A stretch of DNA of 64,000 nt from Tessaracoccus sp. OH4464_COT-324. Lineage in GTDB: Bacteria > Actinomycetota > Actinomycetes > Propionibacteriales > Propionibacteriaceae. Made by a program: the position numbers and the translations under genes. Location of the stretch: contig NZ_RQYZ01000010.1 of the NCBI RefSeq assembly GCF_003932855.1, positions 1 through 64,000 of the forward strand. The letters run 5' to 3'. How positions within the stretch are numbered: position 1 is the stretch's first letter; every line of letters begins with the position of its first letter. Under the pieces are notes generated by a model. It saw nothing but the letters and a program-made list of their open reading frames with translations. It was not told the DNA's origin and searched no databases. Shown here piece by piece: positions 33,930-42,622 of this stretch.

Positions 33930-35582
33930 ATGCTGCTGGTCCTGCTGTCCCTGCTCGCGGGCGCGCTCAGCGTGCTGGCCCCCTGCGTGCTTCCCTTCCT
34001 GCCCGTGATCGTCGGCGGTTCGGTTGGCACCGGCTCCCGCCGTCGACCGTACCTGATCGCTCTCGGGCTGACCGTCTCCCTGATCGCGTTCACCCTGCTG
34101 CTCAAAGCGTCCACCGCGCTGATCAATATTGACCCGATGGTCTGGGCCATCGCGTCGGGGGCGCTGGTGGTCATCCTCGGGCTGACGATGCTGCTGCCAG
34201 GGGTCTGGGCTGGCCTCGCTGGCCGGCTCAACCTCTCCGGACGTTCGCACAGCCTGCTGCATTCCGCCAGTTCCTCCGGCCGCGGTGAGACCGTGGGCGC
34301 GGTCCTGACCGGGGCCGCCCTGGGGCCGGTGTTCTCCAGTTGCAGCCCAACCTACGCGTGGGTGATCGCGACGGTGCTTCCCGCCCAGCCTGCGACCGCG
34401 ATGATCTACCTCAGCGCCTACTGTGTAGGCATGGCCGGGACCCTGCTGGCCGTGTCCCTCGCCGGGCGGAAACTGATCGATCGTCTCGGATGGGCTGCTA
34501 ACCCGTCCGGCTGGTTCCAGCGCGTGATCGCGGTGCTGTTCATCGTCGTAGGCGTGCTGGTCGCCACCGGCGTGGACAAGCAGGTTCAGGCCTGGGCGGT
34601 TGACAAACTGCCCGTCATCTCGTCGGTGGAAGAAAACCTCCTGCCTAAGCAGCTGCCGTCGGGGGACGAACCCGCACGCTCCGCCGCGCTCGGCAAAGCA
34701 CCCGAGTTCGAGGGCATCACCGAGTGGATCAACTCCAGCCCCCTCACAATGAGCCAGCTACGCGGCAAACCGGTCCTGATCGACTTCTGGACCTACAGCT
34801 GCATCAACTGCATCCGAACCCAGCCCTATCTCAACGCCTGGTACGACCGCTACCACGACCAAGGGCTGGAGATCGTCGGGGTGCACGCTCCCGAGTTTGC
34901 CTTCGAGCGGATGCCCGAGAACGTGCGCCGCGCGGTGGGCGACGCTGGCATCCGTTACCCCGTCGCGCTGGACAACGACTTCGCCACTTGGCGGGCCTAC
35001 GGCAACCGCTACTGGCCAGCGAAGTACCTGGTCAACGCCGAAGGCGAGGTGGTCTGGACCCACTTCGGCGAAGGGGACTACGACGAGGCGGAAACCCAGA
35101 TTCGTAAGCTGCTCGACGCCCAGGGCCCGACCGCGAGCACCACCGGCGAGGTGCTGACCCACACCCCCGGGCAATCCCCGGAGACCTACCTGGGCACCGA
35201 CCGCGCCGCCGGCTTCGTCGGTGAGCCGGGCCTGAGCGCCGGGGAAAGCACTTTCCGGGCGGCCGAAGAACTGAAGGTAAATCAGTGGACCCTAGACGGG
35301 CAATGGCTGGTCGACAACGAGTCGATCACTGCCGGCCGCGACGGCGCCCGACTGAAGTACCGGTTCACGGGGCGCGAAATGTTCCTGGTGATGAGCGGTC
35401 CCGAGGGCGCCACCGTCGAGGTCAAGAGCAGCGCGCCCGGCCCTGACGTCGTTGACGGTAAGGTGCAAATTTCGGGTTCGAAGCTCTATCGGCTGGTCCG
35501 GCTTCCGGAAGCCAGCCCGGGCGAAACCGTGGAGTTGACATTCAGCGAAGGTGTACGGGCGAATGCGTTCACCTTCGGCTGA
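33930..35582 (+). CDS. dipZ: DipZ-type CcdA-thioredoxin fusion protein
   Basis: 550-residue membrane protein that carries reducing equivalents across the membrane. Residues 1-220 are a CcdA/DsbD transmembrane domain with the two redox cysteines Cys19 (LAPCVLPF) and Cys138 (VFSSCSPTYAW). Residues about 255-400 are an outside TlpA-like thioredoxin domain with CINC at 291-294 (FWTYSCINCIRTQPYL). The C-terminal 150 residues are a beta-rich domain like the carbohydrate-binding-type end of M. tuberculosis DipZ. The start follows the lipoprotein stop directly. A response regulator starts 16 bases after the stop, so lipoprotein, dipZ and the two-component genes may form one operon. Confidence 0.9.
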   Translation: MLLVLLSLLAGALSVLAPCVLPFLPVIVGGSVGTGSRRRPYLIALGLTVSLIAFTLLLKASTALINIDPMVWAIASGALVVILGLTMLLPGVWAGLAGRLNLSGRSHSLLHSASSSGRGETVGAVLTGAALGPVFSSCSPTYAWVIATVLPAQPATAMIYLSAYCVGMAGTLLAVSLAGRKLIDRLGWAANPSGWFQRVIAVLFIVVGVLVATGVDKQVQAWAVDKLPVISSVEENLLPKQLPSGDEPARSAALGKAPEFEGITEWINSSPLTMSQLRGKPVLIDFWTYSCINCIRTQPYLNAWYDRYHDQGLEIVGVHAPEFAFERMPENVRRAVGDAGIRYPVALDNDFATWRAYGNRYWPAKYLVNAEGEVVWTHFGEGDYDEAETQIRKLLDAQGPTASTTGEVLTHTPGQSPETYLGTDRAAGFVGEPGLSAGESTFRAAEELKVNQWTLDGQWLVDNESITAGRDGARLKYRFTGREMFLVMSGPEGATVEVKSSAPGPDVVDGKVQISGSKLYRLVRLPEASPGETVELTFSEGVRANAFTFG

Positions 35583-35598
35583 TGACTACGCTGAGCAG

Positions 35599-36273
35599 AT
35601 GGCTCAGATACTTGTTGTGGACGACGACCCCACCGTGCGTGGGGTCGTCGCCGACTACCTGCGCGCGGCGGGCTACGAGGTTGTCGAGGCCATCGACGGG
35701 CCCAGCGGACTCGCTGCCGCCGAGGCCACCGACCTCGTCGTTCTGGACCTCATGCTGCCGAAGCTCGACGGGCTAGAAGTATTCCGCAGGCTGCGCTCCA
35801 CGGGCTCCCGGGTACCCGTGATCATGCTGACTGCCAAGGACAGCGAGGCCGACCGCATCCTCGGGCTCGAACTGGGCGCCGACGACTACCTCACGAAACC
35901 GTTCAGCCCACGAGAGCTGGTGCTGCGGGTCCAGTCCGTGCTGCGCCGAGCGGGCAACGCCCCGGACTCCGGAGAATTGGTTGACGGCCCGCTCACCATC
36001 GACCTGACCAGCAGAAAGGCCTCCCTGCGCGGCACACCGATCAGCCTCACCCTGCGCGAGTTTGACCTGCTCGCCCACTTCGTCTCCCACCCCGATCAGG
36101 TCTTCTCCCGCGAGGAGCTGATGCAGGCGGTGTGGGGCTGGCGTTTCGGCGACGCGGCCACCGTCACCGTCCACGTGCGCAGGCTGCGCGGCAAGGTGGA
36201 GGACGACCCCTCCAGCCCGACGAAGCTGGTCACCGTTTGGGGGCGGGGCTACCGCTGGGAGCCCGAGCGATGA
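35599..36273 (+). CDS. Two-component response regulator, OmpR/PhoB type
   Basis: 224-residue regulator with a receiver domain (acidic residues in VVDDDP, phosphoacceptor Asp50 in [13 protein letters not shown], Lys in [13 protein letters not shown]) and a winged-helix output domain ([19 protein letters not shown], then [15 protein letters not shown] and [10 protein letters not shown]). The ATG at 35599 restores the usual start AQILVVDDD; the longer frame overlaps dipZ. It lies 16 bases after dipZ and overlaps the kinase start (ATGA). Candidate targets are the redox genes before it and the subtilase genes after it. Confidence 0.93.
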   Translation: MAQILVVDDDPTVRGVVADYLRAAGYEVVEAIDGPSGLAAAEATDLVVLDLMLPKLDGLEVFRRLRSTGSRVPVIMLTAKDSEADRILGLELGADDYLTKPFSPRELVLRVQSVLRRAGNAPDSGELVDGPLTIDLTSRKASLRGTPISLTLREFDLLAHFVSHPDQVFSREELMQAVWGWRFGDAATVTVHVRRLRGKVEDDPSSPTKLVTVWGRGYRWEPER

Positions 36274-37259
36274 TCGTCCCGGTGATGCTGTCGGTCGGGG
36301 CGGCGCTCGTCGTCGGCGCAGCCTCCGCCGTTGTCACCTCAATAGTGGCGAAACGCTCGCTGCGCTGGGCTAGCGTGCTCGGCCCCACCTCCGTGGTGCT
36401 GGCCATCGGGGCGGGGCTCGTCGTCGGCGTGCAGCAGATGGTGGTGAAGTCGCAGCTGCCGCTCATCGTGTTGGCCGCGACCGCCCCCATCGCGGTCCTC
36501 GTGGGCGTCTTCTTGGCCCGGAACTCGCAGCGCCAGGCCGCCGAGGCCAGCGCTGCGCTGGAGCAGGAGCGCGCGCGACGCGCACTTGAGCAGTCCCGCC
36601 GTGAACTGATCGCCTGGCTCTCCCACGACATCCGCACCCCTTTGGCTGGAATCCGGGCCATGGGCGAGGCGTTGGAGGATTCGGTGGCCCCCGACCCCAA
36701 GAGCTATTACCGGGCGATAGTCGCCTCAGCGGAGCGAACGAGCCACATGGTGGACGATCTGATGGCCCTCGCGGCGCTGCACTCGGGCGAGCTGCCGGTG
36801 GCACCGGAGCCGGTAGCACTGGGCGACATCGTCTCGGACCTAATCGCGCAGTTGGCCCCGTTGGCCGAGCGGCGCAACGTACGGCTCGTCGGGCAGTCAA
36901 CCGGCCGCACCGAGGTACTCGCCGACCCGAGACTGCTCACCCGCGCCGCACAAAATGCGCTAGTCAACGCGGTAAACTACACCGCTCCGGGCAGCACGGT
37001 CGAGGCGAGGGTGTCCGCTGAACCAGACCACGTCGTGCTCGAAATCCGGGACAGGTGCGGAGGCATCCCCCCTGCCGACCTCTCACGGTTGTTCGACCCC
37101 GGCTGGCGCGGCGATCAGGCGCGCACCCCCGAAGCCACCGCTGGCTCGGGCCTGGGACTGCCGATTGTGCGCACGATCGCTGTGGCCCACGGGGGCAGCG
37201 CCACCGTGCGAAACGTAGGCGACGGCTGCTGCCTCCGGTTGACGTTACCCCGAGAATAA
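36270..37259 (+). CDS. Two-component sensor histidine kinase
   Basis: 329-residue kinase. Two or three N-terminal helices (about residues 3-27, 36-56 and 62-84) have almost no outside loop, so it is an intramembrane-sensing type, unlike the PhoR class with a large sensor. HisKA has His119 ([16 protein letters not shown]); the ATPase domain shows N-box [24 protein letters not shown] and [18 protein letters not shown]. Coupled to the response regulator by an ATGA overlap. The first subtilase gene starts 118 bases downstream. Confidence 0.92.
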   Translation: MIVPVMLSVGAALVVGAASAVVTSIVAKRSLRWASVLGPTSVVLAIGAGLVVGVQQMVVKSQLPLIVLAATAPIAVLVGVFLARNSQRQAAEASAALEQERARRALEQSRRELIAWLSHDIRTPLAGIRAMGEALEDSVAPDPKSYYRAIVASAERTSHMVDDLMALAALHSGELPVAPEPVALGDIVSDLIAQLAPLAERRNVRLVGQSTGRTEVLADPRLLTRAAQNALVNAVNYTAPGSTVEARVSAEPDHVVLEIRDRCGGIPPADLSRLFDPGWRGDQARTPEATAGSGLGLPIVRTIAVAHGGSATVRNVGDGCCLRLTLPRE

Positions 37260-37262
37260 GAA

Positions 37263-37314
37263 AAGCCGTGCCACCCGGAAATCGGCACCAGTTGCCGAAA
37301 ACCGTCCACGGCTT
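37263..37314 (+). terminator. Possible terminator after the kinase gene
   Basis: Outer arms AAGCCGTG and CACGGCTT enclose an inner hairpin CGGCA-CCAGT-TGCCG. No clean T-run follows, so termination may be partial. A TAGGCT hexamer nearer the subtilase start (about 37341-37346) is a possible promoter. Confidence 0.4.
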
Positions 37315-37377
37315 CCCAAATCTGCTCTCGGACCCGGCTAGGCTGCATATGGCAACCCCGAGCTTGGAGGGTCCTCA

Positions 37378-40300
37378 ATGAAGAAAGCTTTTGCAGCACT
37401 GGCTGCGACGACACTCGCTCTCACGGGAACTCTGTTCTCGCCCGCCCATGCGGACGTTACCGACGCCCCGCCCCCGCATGCGGTGCTGCGACGAGGCAGC
37501 CAGCCGAGCGATTCCGGCAAGCCACAGAAGGCGCTCGTGATGCTCAAATCGCAGCCCGAGGGCAGAGGCGATGAGGCGGCAGGCTTGGCGGCCGTCGAAC
37601 GCGTAACCCGTCGTTGGAGCCATGTGGAGGGCTTCAAGGTGCGGCGAAAGTTCGGCTCGCTTGTGCACGGATTCTCCGTTGAGTTGCCTCGCCACCAGAT
37701 CCCAAACCTGCTAGGCGACCCTGACATCGAGTCGGTGCGGCCATTGAAAACGTACTATCCGACGATGGCCTCCGCCGGCGACCTGACGAAGAGCACGCAG
37801 GCCCGAAAGAACCTAGGGGTTGACGGCCGCGGCCTCGTCATCTCCGTTATCGATACCGGGATCGACCCCACGCACCAGGACATGCGCCTAGATGACGATG
37901 TCGAGGGGCGTTTGAGGCCAACTGGTAAAGGCACCACTGAGAAGATTCCCTATGGCTGGAACTTCGCCGACGATAACGACAACTTCGTGGACACAACCAG
38001 TTCGATGCACGGCATGCACGTCGCCGGGATCGCTGCAGCCAACGGCGGCAAGGACGCGGATGCGCTCAGTGGCCGGATCAATGGCGTCGCGCCCAACGCC
38101 CAGCTGCTCAGCATGAAGGTTTTCTCCAACGGCCAAGATGGGGGTGCCAGCGAGGACGACATTATCGCTGCCATCGAGAAGTCGGTCGAACTCGGTGCCG
38201 ACGTGATCAATATGTCGCTCGGCATAACCAACGGCACCGAGCAATCCAGCGTCGGCGAGGGGCGCGCGATCGCGAATGCCCAAGCTGCAGGCGTGCAGGT
38301 GATCGTCGCAGCCGGAAATGAGGGCATCAACGGGTCCTTGACCGGCGAAACCGACGACGCGACCGGCCTGCTCGACGACGGCACCGTCGGCTCCCCCGCA
38401 ACAGCACGGGGTGCCCTGAGCGTGGCGAGCGTCAACAACACGCAGTCTTTGGCGCACAAGGCCGTGTTCACCGCGGGCGCCGAGAAGCTGGAGCTGGGTT
38501 ACCAGCTGCAAACCGGCGCCCGCGATGATCAAGAGTACGACATCGTTGCCGCCGGCTTTGGCAGGTTCCCCAGCGACTATGCCTCCGATGACCCGGAGCC
38601 TCACGAAAACGAGTTTCCCAACGGGGTTGAAGGTAAGTTCGTGCTCATTGAGCGCGGAAAGAATACCTTCGCCAAAATGTTCGGCAACGCCATGACGGCG
38701 GGCGCAGCAGGTGTGATCATCTACAACTCGGTAGAGGGTGGAGACCGATATGAGAGCATGTCCGGGGTGGATGATGTCGCCTTGCCGGGAGCATTCATGT
38801 GGCGAAGCCACGGCCTGAAAGTCAAGGAGATGATCGCTGCTCACGGTGGCAGCATCAAGGTGGAACTCACCAGGCAGACGGTGCCCTATCCTCTGGGAGA
38901 CAAGGCCCTCACGCCCTCCGCATTCACCTCCTGGGGAACCGGCCCAGCCCTCGATTTCAAGCCCCAGCTCTCGGGGATCGGTGGTTCGGTCTACTCGACC
39001 CTGAACGGCAACGAGTACGGGGAGGAATCCGGCACGTCCATGGCAGCGCCCCACGTCGCTGGCGCCTTCGCGCTGGGACGCGAGGCCTACGCTAAGCGCT
39101 TCCCCAGCCTGGGCAAGTCGGAAGCCAACGAGCGCCTGCGGATCGCGCTGGCGAATACCGCCCGCATCCTGGAAAACCCAGACAGGGTGCCCTACGCGCC
39201 CCGCCAGATCGGCGCCGGGCTGATCCAGACCGAGGACGCACTGCGCACGAACGTCTTCGCCACCGTCGAGGGTTCGCCCACCGCCGCGTTGCGCGAGGTC
39301 CGGGGCCCACGGACGTTCACCGTCAGGCTCTCCAACCACGGATCGACGGAGCACACGTTCAGCGCGGGCGGCACCTGCGTGCTGGCCGAGTCGCAGACGA
39401 TCAACGGCCCCAACCAGATGAGTTGCAACCCGGCGGAAAGCCTATCCGCCAGCGCCGCCAAGGTTCGGGTTCCCGCCGGGGGCAGCGCCACCGTCGACTT
39501 CACCCTGACGCCGCAGGACGGAAAGGACCACTGGATCCAGGGTTGGGCCACGCTGGCCTCCGACGACGAGACCGCACAGCCGTCGCTTTCCGTGCCCTAC
39601 CTGGGTTTCGTCGGAAACTGGAATGCCGAGCGCATCATTGACGACCCGGAGAACCCCTATTTCGCTCCTCTCTTCGGCGCAGACACCCCGAGCCGCACCA
39701 AGCTCGTCCGACCAGGCATCGGCGGCCCGGAAGAAGCCTTCTGGATGTCCTTCGCCGAGAACGAATCCATCTACCCCATGGTGATGCTGATGCGTTCAGC
39801 TAGCGAGGTCGAGGCCGAGGTGCTGAAGGGCGACAAGACGTGGGTCAAGCTGGGAAGCGACCGGGACGTGCTCCGCCACCGGTTTGTGGAGCTGGATCCG
39901 GACACCGACAATTCGCATCTCCTCTCCACGCTAGGCTGGGATGGCGGGATCTACGATCCTGCCAAGAACGCCTTTGCTAAAACGCCGGATGGTACGGATT
40001 ACGCGGTGAGAATCCGCGCACGGTTGTCGTCTGACTTCGACTGGCAGGTGACGGAACTGCCCTTCAAGGTCGACAACACCGCCCCGGAGCTGAGCCTCAA
40101 CATGACACCCAACCCCGACGGGTCACGCACCTTCATGGTGTATGCCAAGGACGCGCTCTCCGGCTTGATCCCCAGCTCTGGGCAGGCAAGCTTGGTCTCG
40201 CGTCCCAAATTGTCGCTCCCGGTGGAGAACCAGCCCGACGGCAGCTTCAAGGTCACGGTGCCCCCGGACGCCGTCAAGGATAACGACTTCCTGCGCTTGA

Positions 40301-42318
40301 CGGTCCAGGATGAGGCGGGCAACGTCGCGGAGAAGATCGAGTATCTGGGCTCCGCGCCAGTCAAGCTGGTCAACGAGCACCTGTTCAATAAATGGGTTGG
40401 CTCGGATACCGAGCAACAGGTCGCTCCCCGTATTGAGGACGGCGAGATCGTCATGGCGCTCCACGTTCTGGATTCGGTGAAACGGGTCACCGTGAACGGC
40501 CACGAAGCCCGTATTGAGGGCTCAGGCGCCGAAGTCAAGCTTCCGCTGAAGCAGGCGAAGTCTCCCGAGGACGTCAACCGGTTCGAGGTAGTTGCCTTCG
40601 ACGGCAGCGGTCAGCAGATCTATAAAATCGACCCGGAAAATCTCTGGCTGGGCTACGACATCACGCCACCCGAGCTGAAGATCATCAAGATGAACCTCAG
40701 CGACAAAGGCGAGGCGATTCTTGATGAGAACGGCGAGATCGAGATCGAGGCTATTGTCTCCGACGACGTCTCGCCCGTCAGCGACATCGTGGTTTACCAG
40801 GACACCCCCGGTAATCCCATACCCGTGGATGGGAACGGCCGGTTCAAGACGAGGCTGACCTCCAGCGACCTGGTTCCTGCGGTCTTCCTGAATGCGAACG
40901 ATCACGCCGCACAAGGAGCGCTGGTTAATCAGGCGCTGAAGACTTGGCCTGTCTTTAACGAGGCCCCGGATCTGTCTCCGAGGATCGCGTTTGACGACCC
41001 AAACCTGCACCCGATCGCGCCTGAGGCTGGAGCCGTCTTTTTCGTAGACAGCAGTTTCGAGAACCTTGAGTTGATTGACGATGAGGCTACCGGGAATAAA
41101 ATCGCGGCCCGGCTCACGCTCAAGGGACGAATCTTGGGCGCGTTCCAGGACTTCCGGGTCGAGGACAAGGCCGTGAAGCTGGACGACAACGGCCGGTTCG
41201 AAGTGCCGATCAATCTGGTGAATGGCATCACCAAGGTGGGCATCGAGATCCAGCAGGACGCAAGCAACTGGGCTGAATCGAGCCTCACCTTCCTCTTCGA
41301 CAGGAACCTGCCTGACTACTCGTTCGCGACTGATCCCCGGGTGGCCTCTGACGGCGCTATCTATCTGACGTCACCCAAGGATGTTCGCGTCTCCGGCGAG
41401 GTGTCCGACGATGAGTTCGGCTACGCCTTGAAGCTCAATGGTTCAGTGATACGCAACTTCCAGAACCTTAACGACCCCGGCGCGGATCGCAACCGGCGCG
41501 CCTTTGACGAGAAGATCCTCGGCAAACCCGGCGAGTTCATGCGGATGAGTTTCTACGACGAGTTCCAAAACGGCTTCGAACGAACCATCCCGTTCGTTTC
41601 CGACGGCCAGGCCCCGCGGCTTGAGCACCAAGGGTTGGCGGCGAGTCAGCTGCTGTCCGGAAAGACCACGATCAGGGTGATCGCGACCGACACAAACCTA
41701 GAGCGGCTGCACCTCACCCTGGACGGCAAACCCCTCGCCGGCAAGGTGGTGCAGGCTGACCACCCCGGGGCCACGTTGACCGTGTACCGCGGCGGCGAGC
41801 CGCAGCCCGCACAGGCCAAGGCGTCCGACGCGCGGAGCGAGATCGTTGTGGAGGCGGAAATCGACAGCGCCAAACTGGCTTCAGGCACCCATACGCTGGT
41901 GCTGCTCGCCGCAGACGCCGCAGGCAACCAGTCCATGGAGAAGCTGCTCTTCCTCGTCAATGCTCCCCCCGTGATCGAGGGACCTGAGTTCCTCATCGTG
42001 GAGGCGAACGACGACGTGAGCGCCGCAAGCAAGGTGTTGGCCGCGCTGAAGGCCGGCTACGTCGCCCGTGACGCGGAGGACGGCGTCCTGCCGCTCACGA
42101 TCTCCTTCGAGCCGTCCACCTTCCAGAAGGGCAGGCAGTATCGGGTGCTGTTGTCCGCCACGGACTCGCTCGGCCAGCGCGTGCAGCGCGAGGTACGTGT
42201 TGAGGTAAGGCCAGCGGGCGACCACAAACCTGGCAGCCCCGGGAAACCAGGCACCCCCGGGAAACCGGTTGGGCCAGGAAAGCCCGGCAAACCGGGCCTG
42301 CCCAAGACCGGGGCCTGA
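37378..42318 (+). CDS. Giant secreted subtilase 1 (S8, lactocepin-like, ends in LPKTGA)
   Basis: 1646-residue extracellular serine protease. Signal peptide at residues 1-25 (cleavage near AHA-D), then an inhibitor-I9-like propeptide (KALVMLKSQPEGRGDE to about 130). The S8 domain has Asp159 ([11 protein letters not shown]), His211 ([10 protein letters not shown]), the oxyanion Asn in VIVAAGNEG and Ser554 ([11 protein letters not shown]). A protease-associated domain is inserted at about 365-500 (GKFVLIERGKNTFAKMFGNA). An Fn3_5-like domain (about 640-740) holds the only two cysteines, 667 and 683. Several Ig-like beta domains follow, then a PGKPG-rich end closing in LPKTGA and the stop, without a hydrophobic sorting tail. 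GGAGGG precedes the ATG. First of three tandem paralogues; here the SPN-DG motif of the other two is lost (reads SFAENESIYP). Confidence 0.93.
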   Translation: MKKAFAALAATTLALTGTLFSPAHADVTDAPPPHAVLRRGSQPSDSGKPQKALVMLKSQPEGRGDEAAGLAAVERVTRRWSHVEGFKVRRKFGSLVHGFSVELPRHQIPNLLGDPDIESVRPLKTYYPTMASAGDLTKSTQARKNLGVDGRGLVISVIDTGIDPTHQDMRLDDDVEGRLRPTGKGTTEKIPYGWNFADDNDNFVDTTSSMHGMHVAGIAAANGGKDADALSGRINGVAPNAQLLSMKVFSNGQDGGASEDDIIAAIEKSVELGADVINMSLGITNGTEQSSVGEGRAIANAQAAGVQVIVAAGNEGINGSLTGETDDATGLLDDGTVGSPATARGALSVASVNNTQSLAHKAVFTAGAEKLELGYQLQTGARDDQEYDIVAAGFGRFPSDYASDDPEPHENEFPNGVEGKFVLIERGKNTFAKMFGNAMTAGAAGVIIYNSVEGGDRYESMSGVDDVALPGAFMWRSHGLKVKEMIAAHGGSIKVELTRQTVPYPLGDKALTPSAFTSWGTGPALDFKPQLSGIGGSVYSTLNGNEYGEESGTSMAAPHVAGAFALGREAYAKRFPSLGKSEANERLRIALANTARILENPDRVPYAPRQIGAGLIQTEDALRTNVFATVEGSPTAALREVRGPRTFTVRLSNHGSTEHTFSAGGTCVLAESQTINGPNQMSCNPAESLSASAAKVRVPAGGSATVDFTLTPQDGKDHWIQGWATLASDDETAQPSLSVPYLGFVGNWNAERIIDDPENPYFAPLFGADTPSRTKLVRPGIGGPEEAFWMSFAENESIYPMVMLMRSASEVEAEVLKGDKTWVKLGSDRDVLRHRFVELDPDTDNSHLLSTLGWDGGIYDPAKNAFAKTPDGTDYAVRIRARLSSDFDWQVTELPFKVDNTAPELSLNMTPNPDGSRTFMVYAKDALSGLIPSSGQASLVSRPKLSLPVENQPDGSFKVTVPPDAVKDNDFLRLTVQDEAGNVAEKIEYLGSAPVKLVNEHLFNKWVGSDTEQQVAPRIEDGEIVMALHVLDSVKRVTVNGHEARIEGSGAEVKLPLKQAKSPEDVNRFEVVAFDGSGQQIYKIDPENLWLGYDITPPELKIIKMNLSDKGEAILDENGEIEIEAIVSDDVSPVSDIVVYQDTPGNPIPVDGNGRFKTRLTSSDLVPAVFLNANDHAAQGALVNQALKTWPVFNEAPDLSPRIAFDDPNLHPIAPEAGAVFFVDSSFENLELIDDEATGNKIAARLTLKGRILGAFQDFRVEDKAVKLDDNGRFEVPINLVNGITKVGIEIQQDASNWAESSLTFLFDRNLPDYSFATDPRVASDGAIYLTSPKDVRVSGEVSDDEFGYALKLNGSVIRNFQNLNDPGADRNRRAFDEKILGKPGEFMRMSFYDEFQNGFERTIPFVSDGQAPRLEHQGLAASQLLSGKTTIRVIATDTNLERLHLTLDGKPLAGKVVQADHPGATLTVYRGGEPQPAQAKASDARSEIVVEAEIDSAKLASGTHTLVLLAADAAGNQSMEKLLFLVNAPPVIEGPEFLIVEANDDVSAASKVLAALKAGYVARDAEDGVLPLTISFEPSTFQKGRQYRVLLSATDSLGQRVQREVRVEVRPAGDHKPGSPGKPGTPGKPVGPGKPGKPGLPKTGA

Positions 42319-42329
42319 GACTGGCACCT

Positions 42330-42364
42330 TCTGGGCTGGCAGAACCCGGTTCTGCCAGCCCAGA
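42330..42364 (+). terminator. Hairpin after subtilase 1
   Basis: Sixteen-base complementary arms (42330-42345 and 42349-42364, TCTGGGCTGGCAGAAC with GTTCTGCCAGCCCAGA) and a tiny loop start 12 bases after the stop codon. No T-run follows, so it may act as an mRNA-end stabiliser or factor-dependent terminator. Confidence 0.65.
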
Positions 42365-42622
42365 GCCATGTAACGATTGGGTAACTCTCATCCTGGTAAA
42401 GACGAGCCGCACCCACCCCGGAAGCCAATTGTTTGCCCTTGTCGTCGCACAAAGCACAGCCAAGCCCGCCCCCTATCACCGGCAAAGCATAGGGTGACCG
42501 CCCAGCAAGCGGGCTGCCCGCAGTCCGGGAAAACCTCCCGAAAGCAAGCGAAGTGGCTTGTTGGCGGATAGTATGCGGCCGTCCAAGCAAGATTCTGTGG
42601 AATCATGAACGAACGGATACAG
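42365..42622 (+). promoter_or_regulatory. Intergenic leader between subtilases 1 and 2
   Basis: About 260 bases with no gene that I can support; together with the hairpin it makes the longest gap in the window. It must hold the subtilase 2 promoter: TAGTAT at 42569-42574 is the best -10 candidate, but no convincing -35 is seen. Short frames here have no ribosome site or protein character. Confidence 0.4.

Noticed and set aside
42377-42571. 64-codon frame between subtilases 1 and 2
   Set aside because: No ribosome site, no fold, and Pro/Lys/Arg-rich composition expected of high-GC noncoding DNA.
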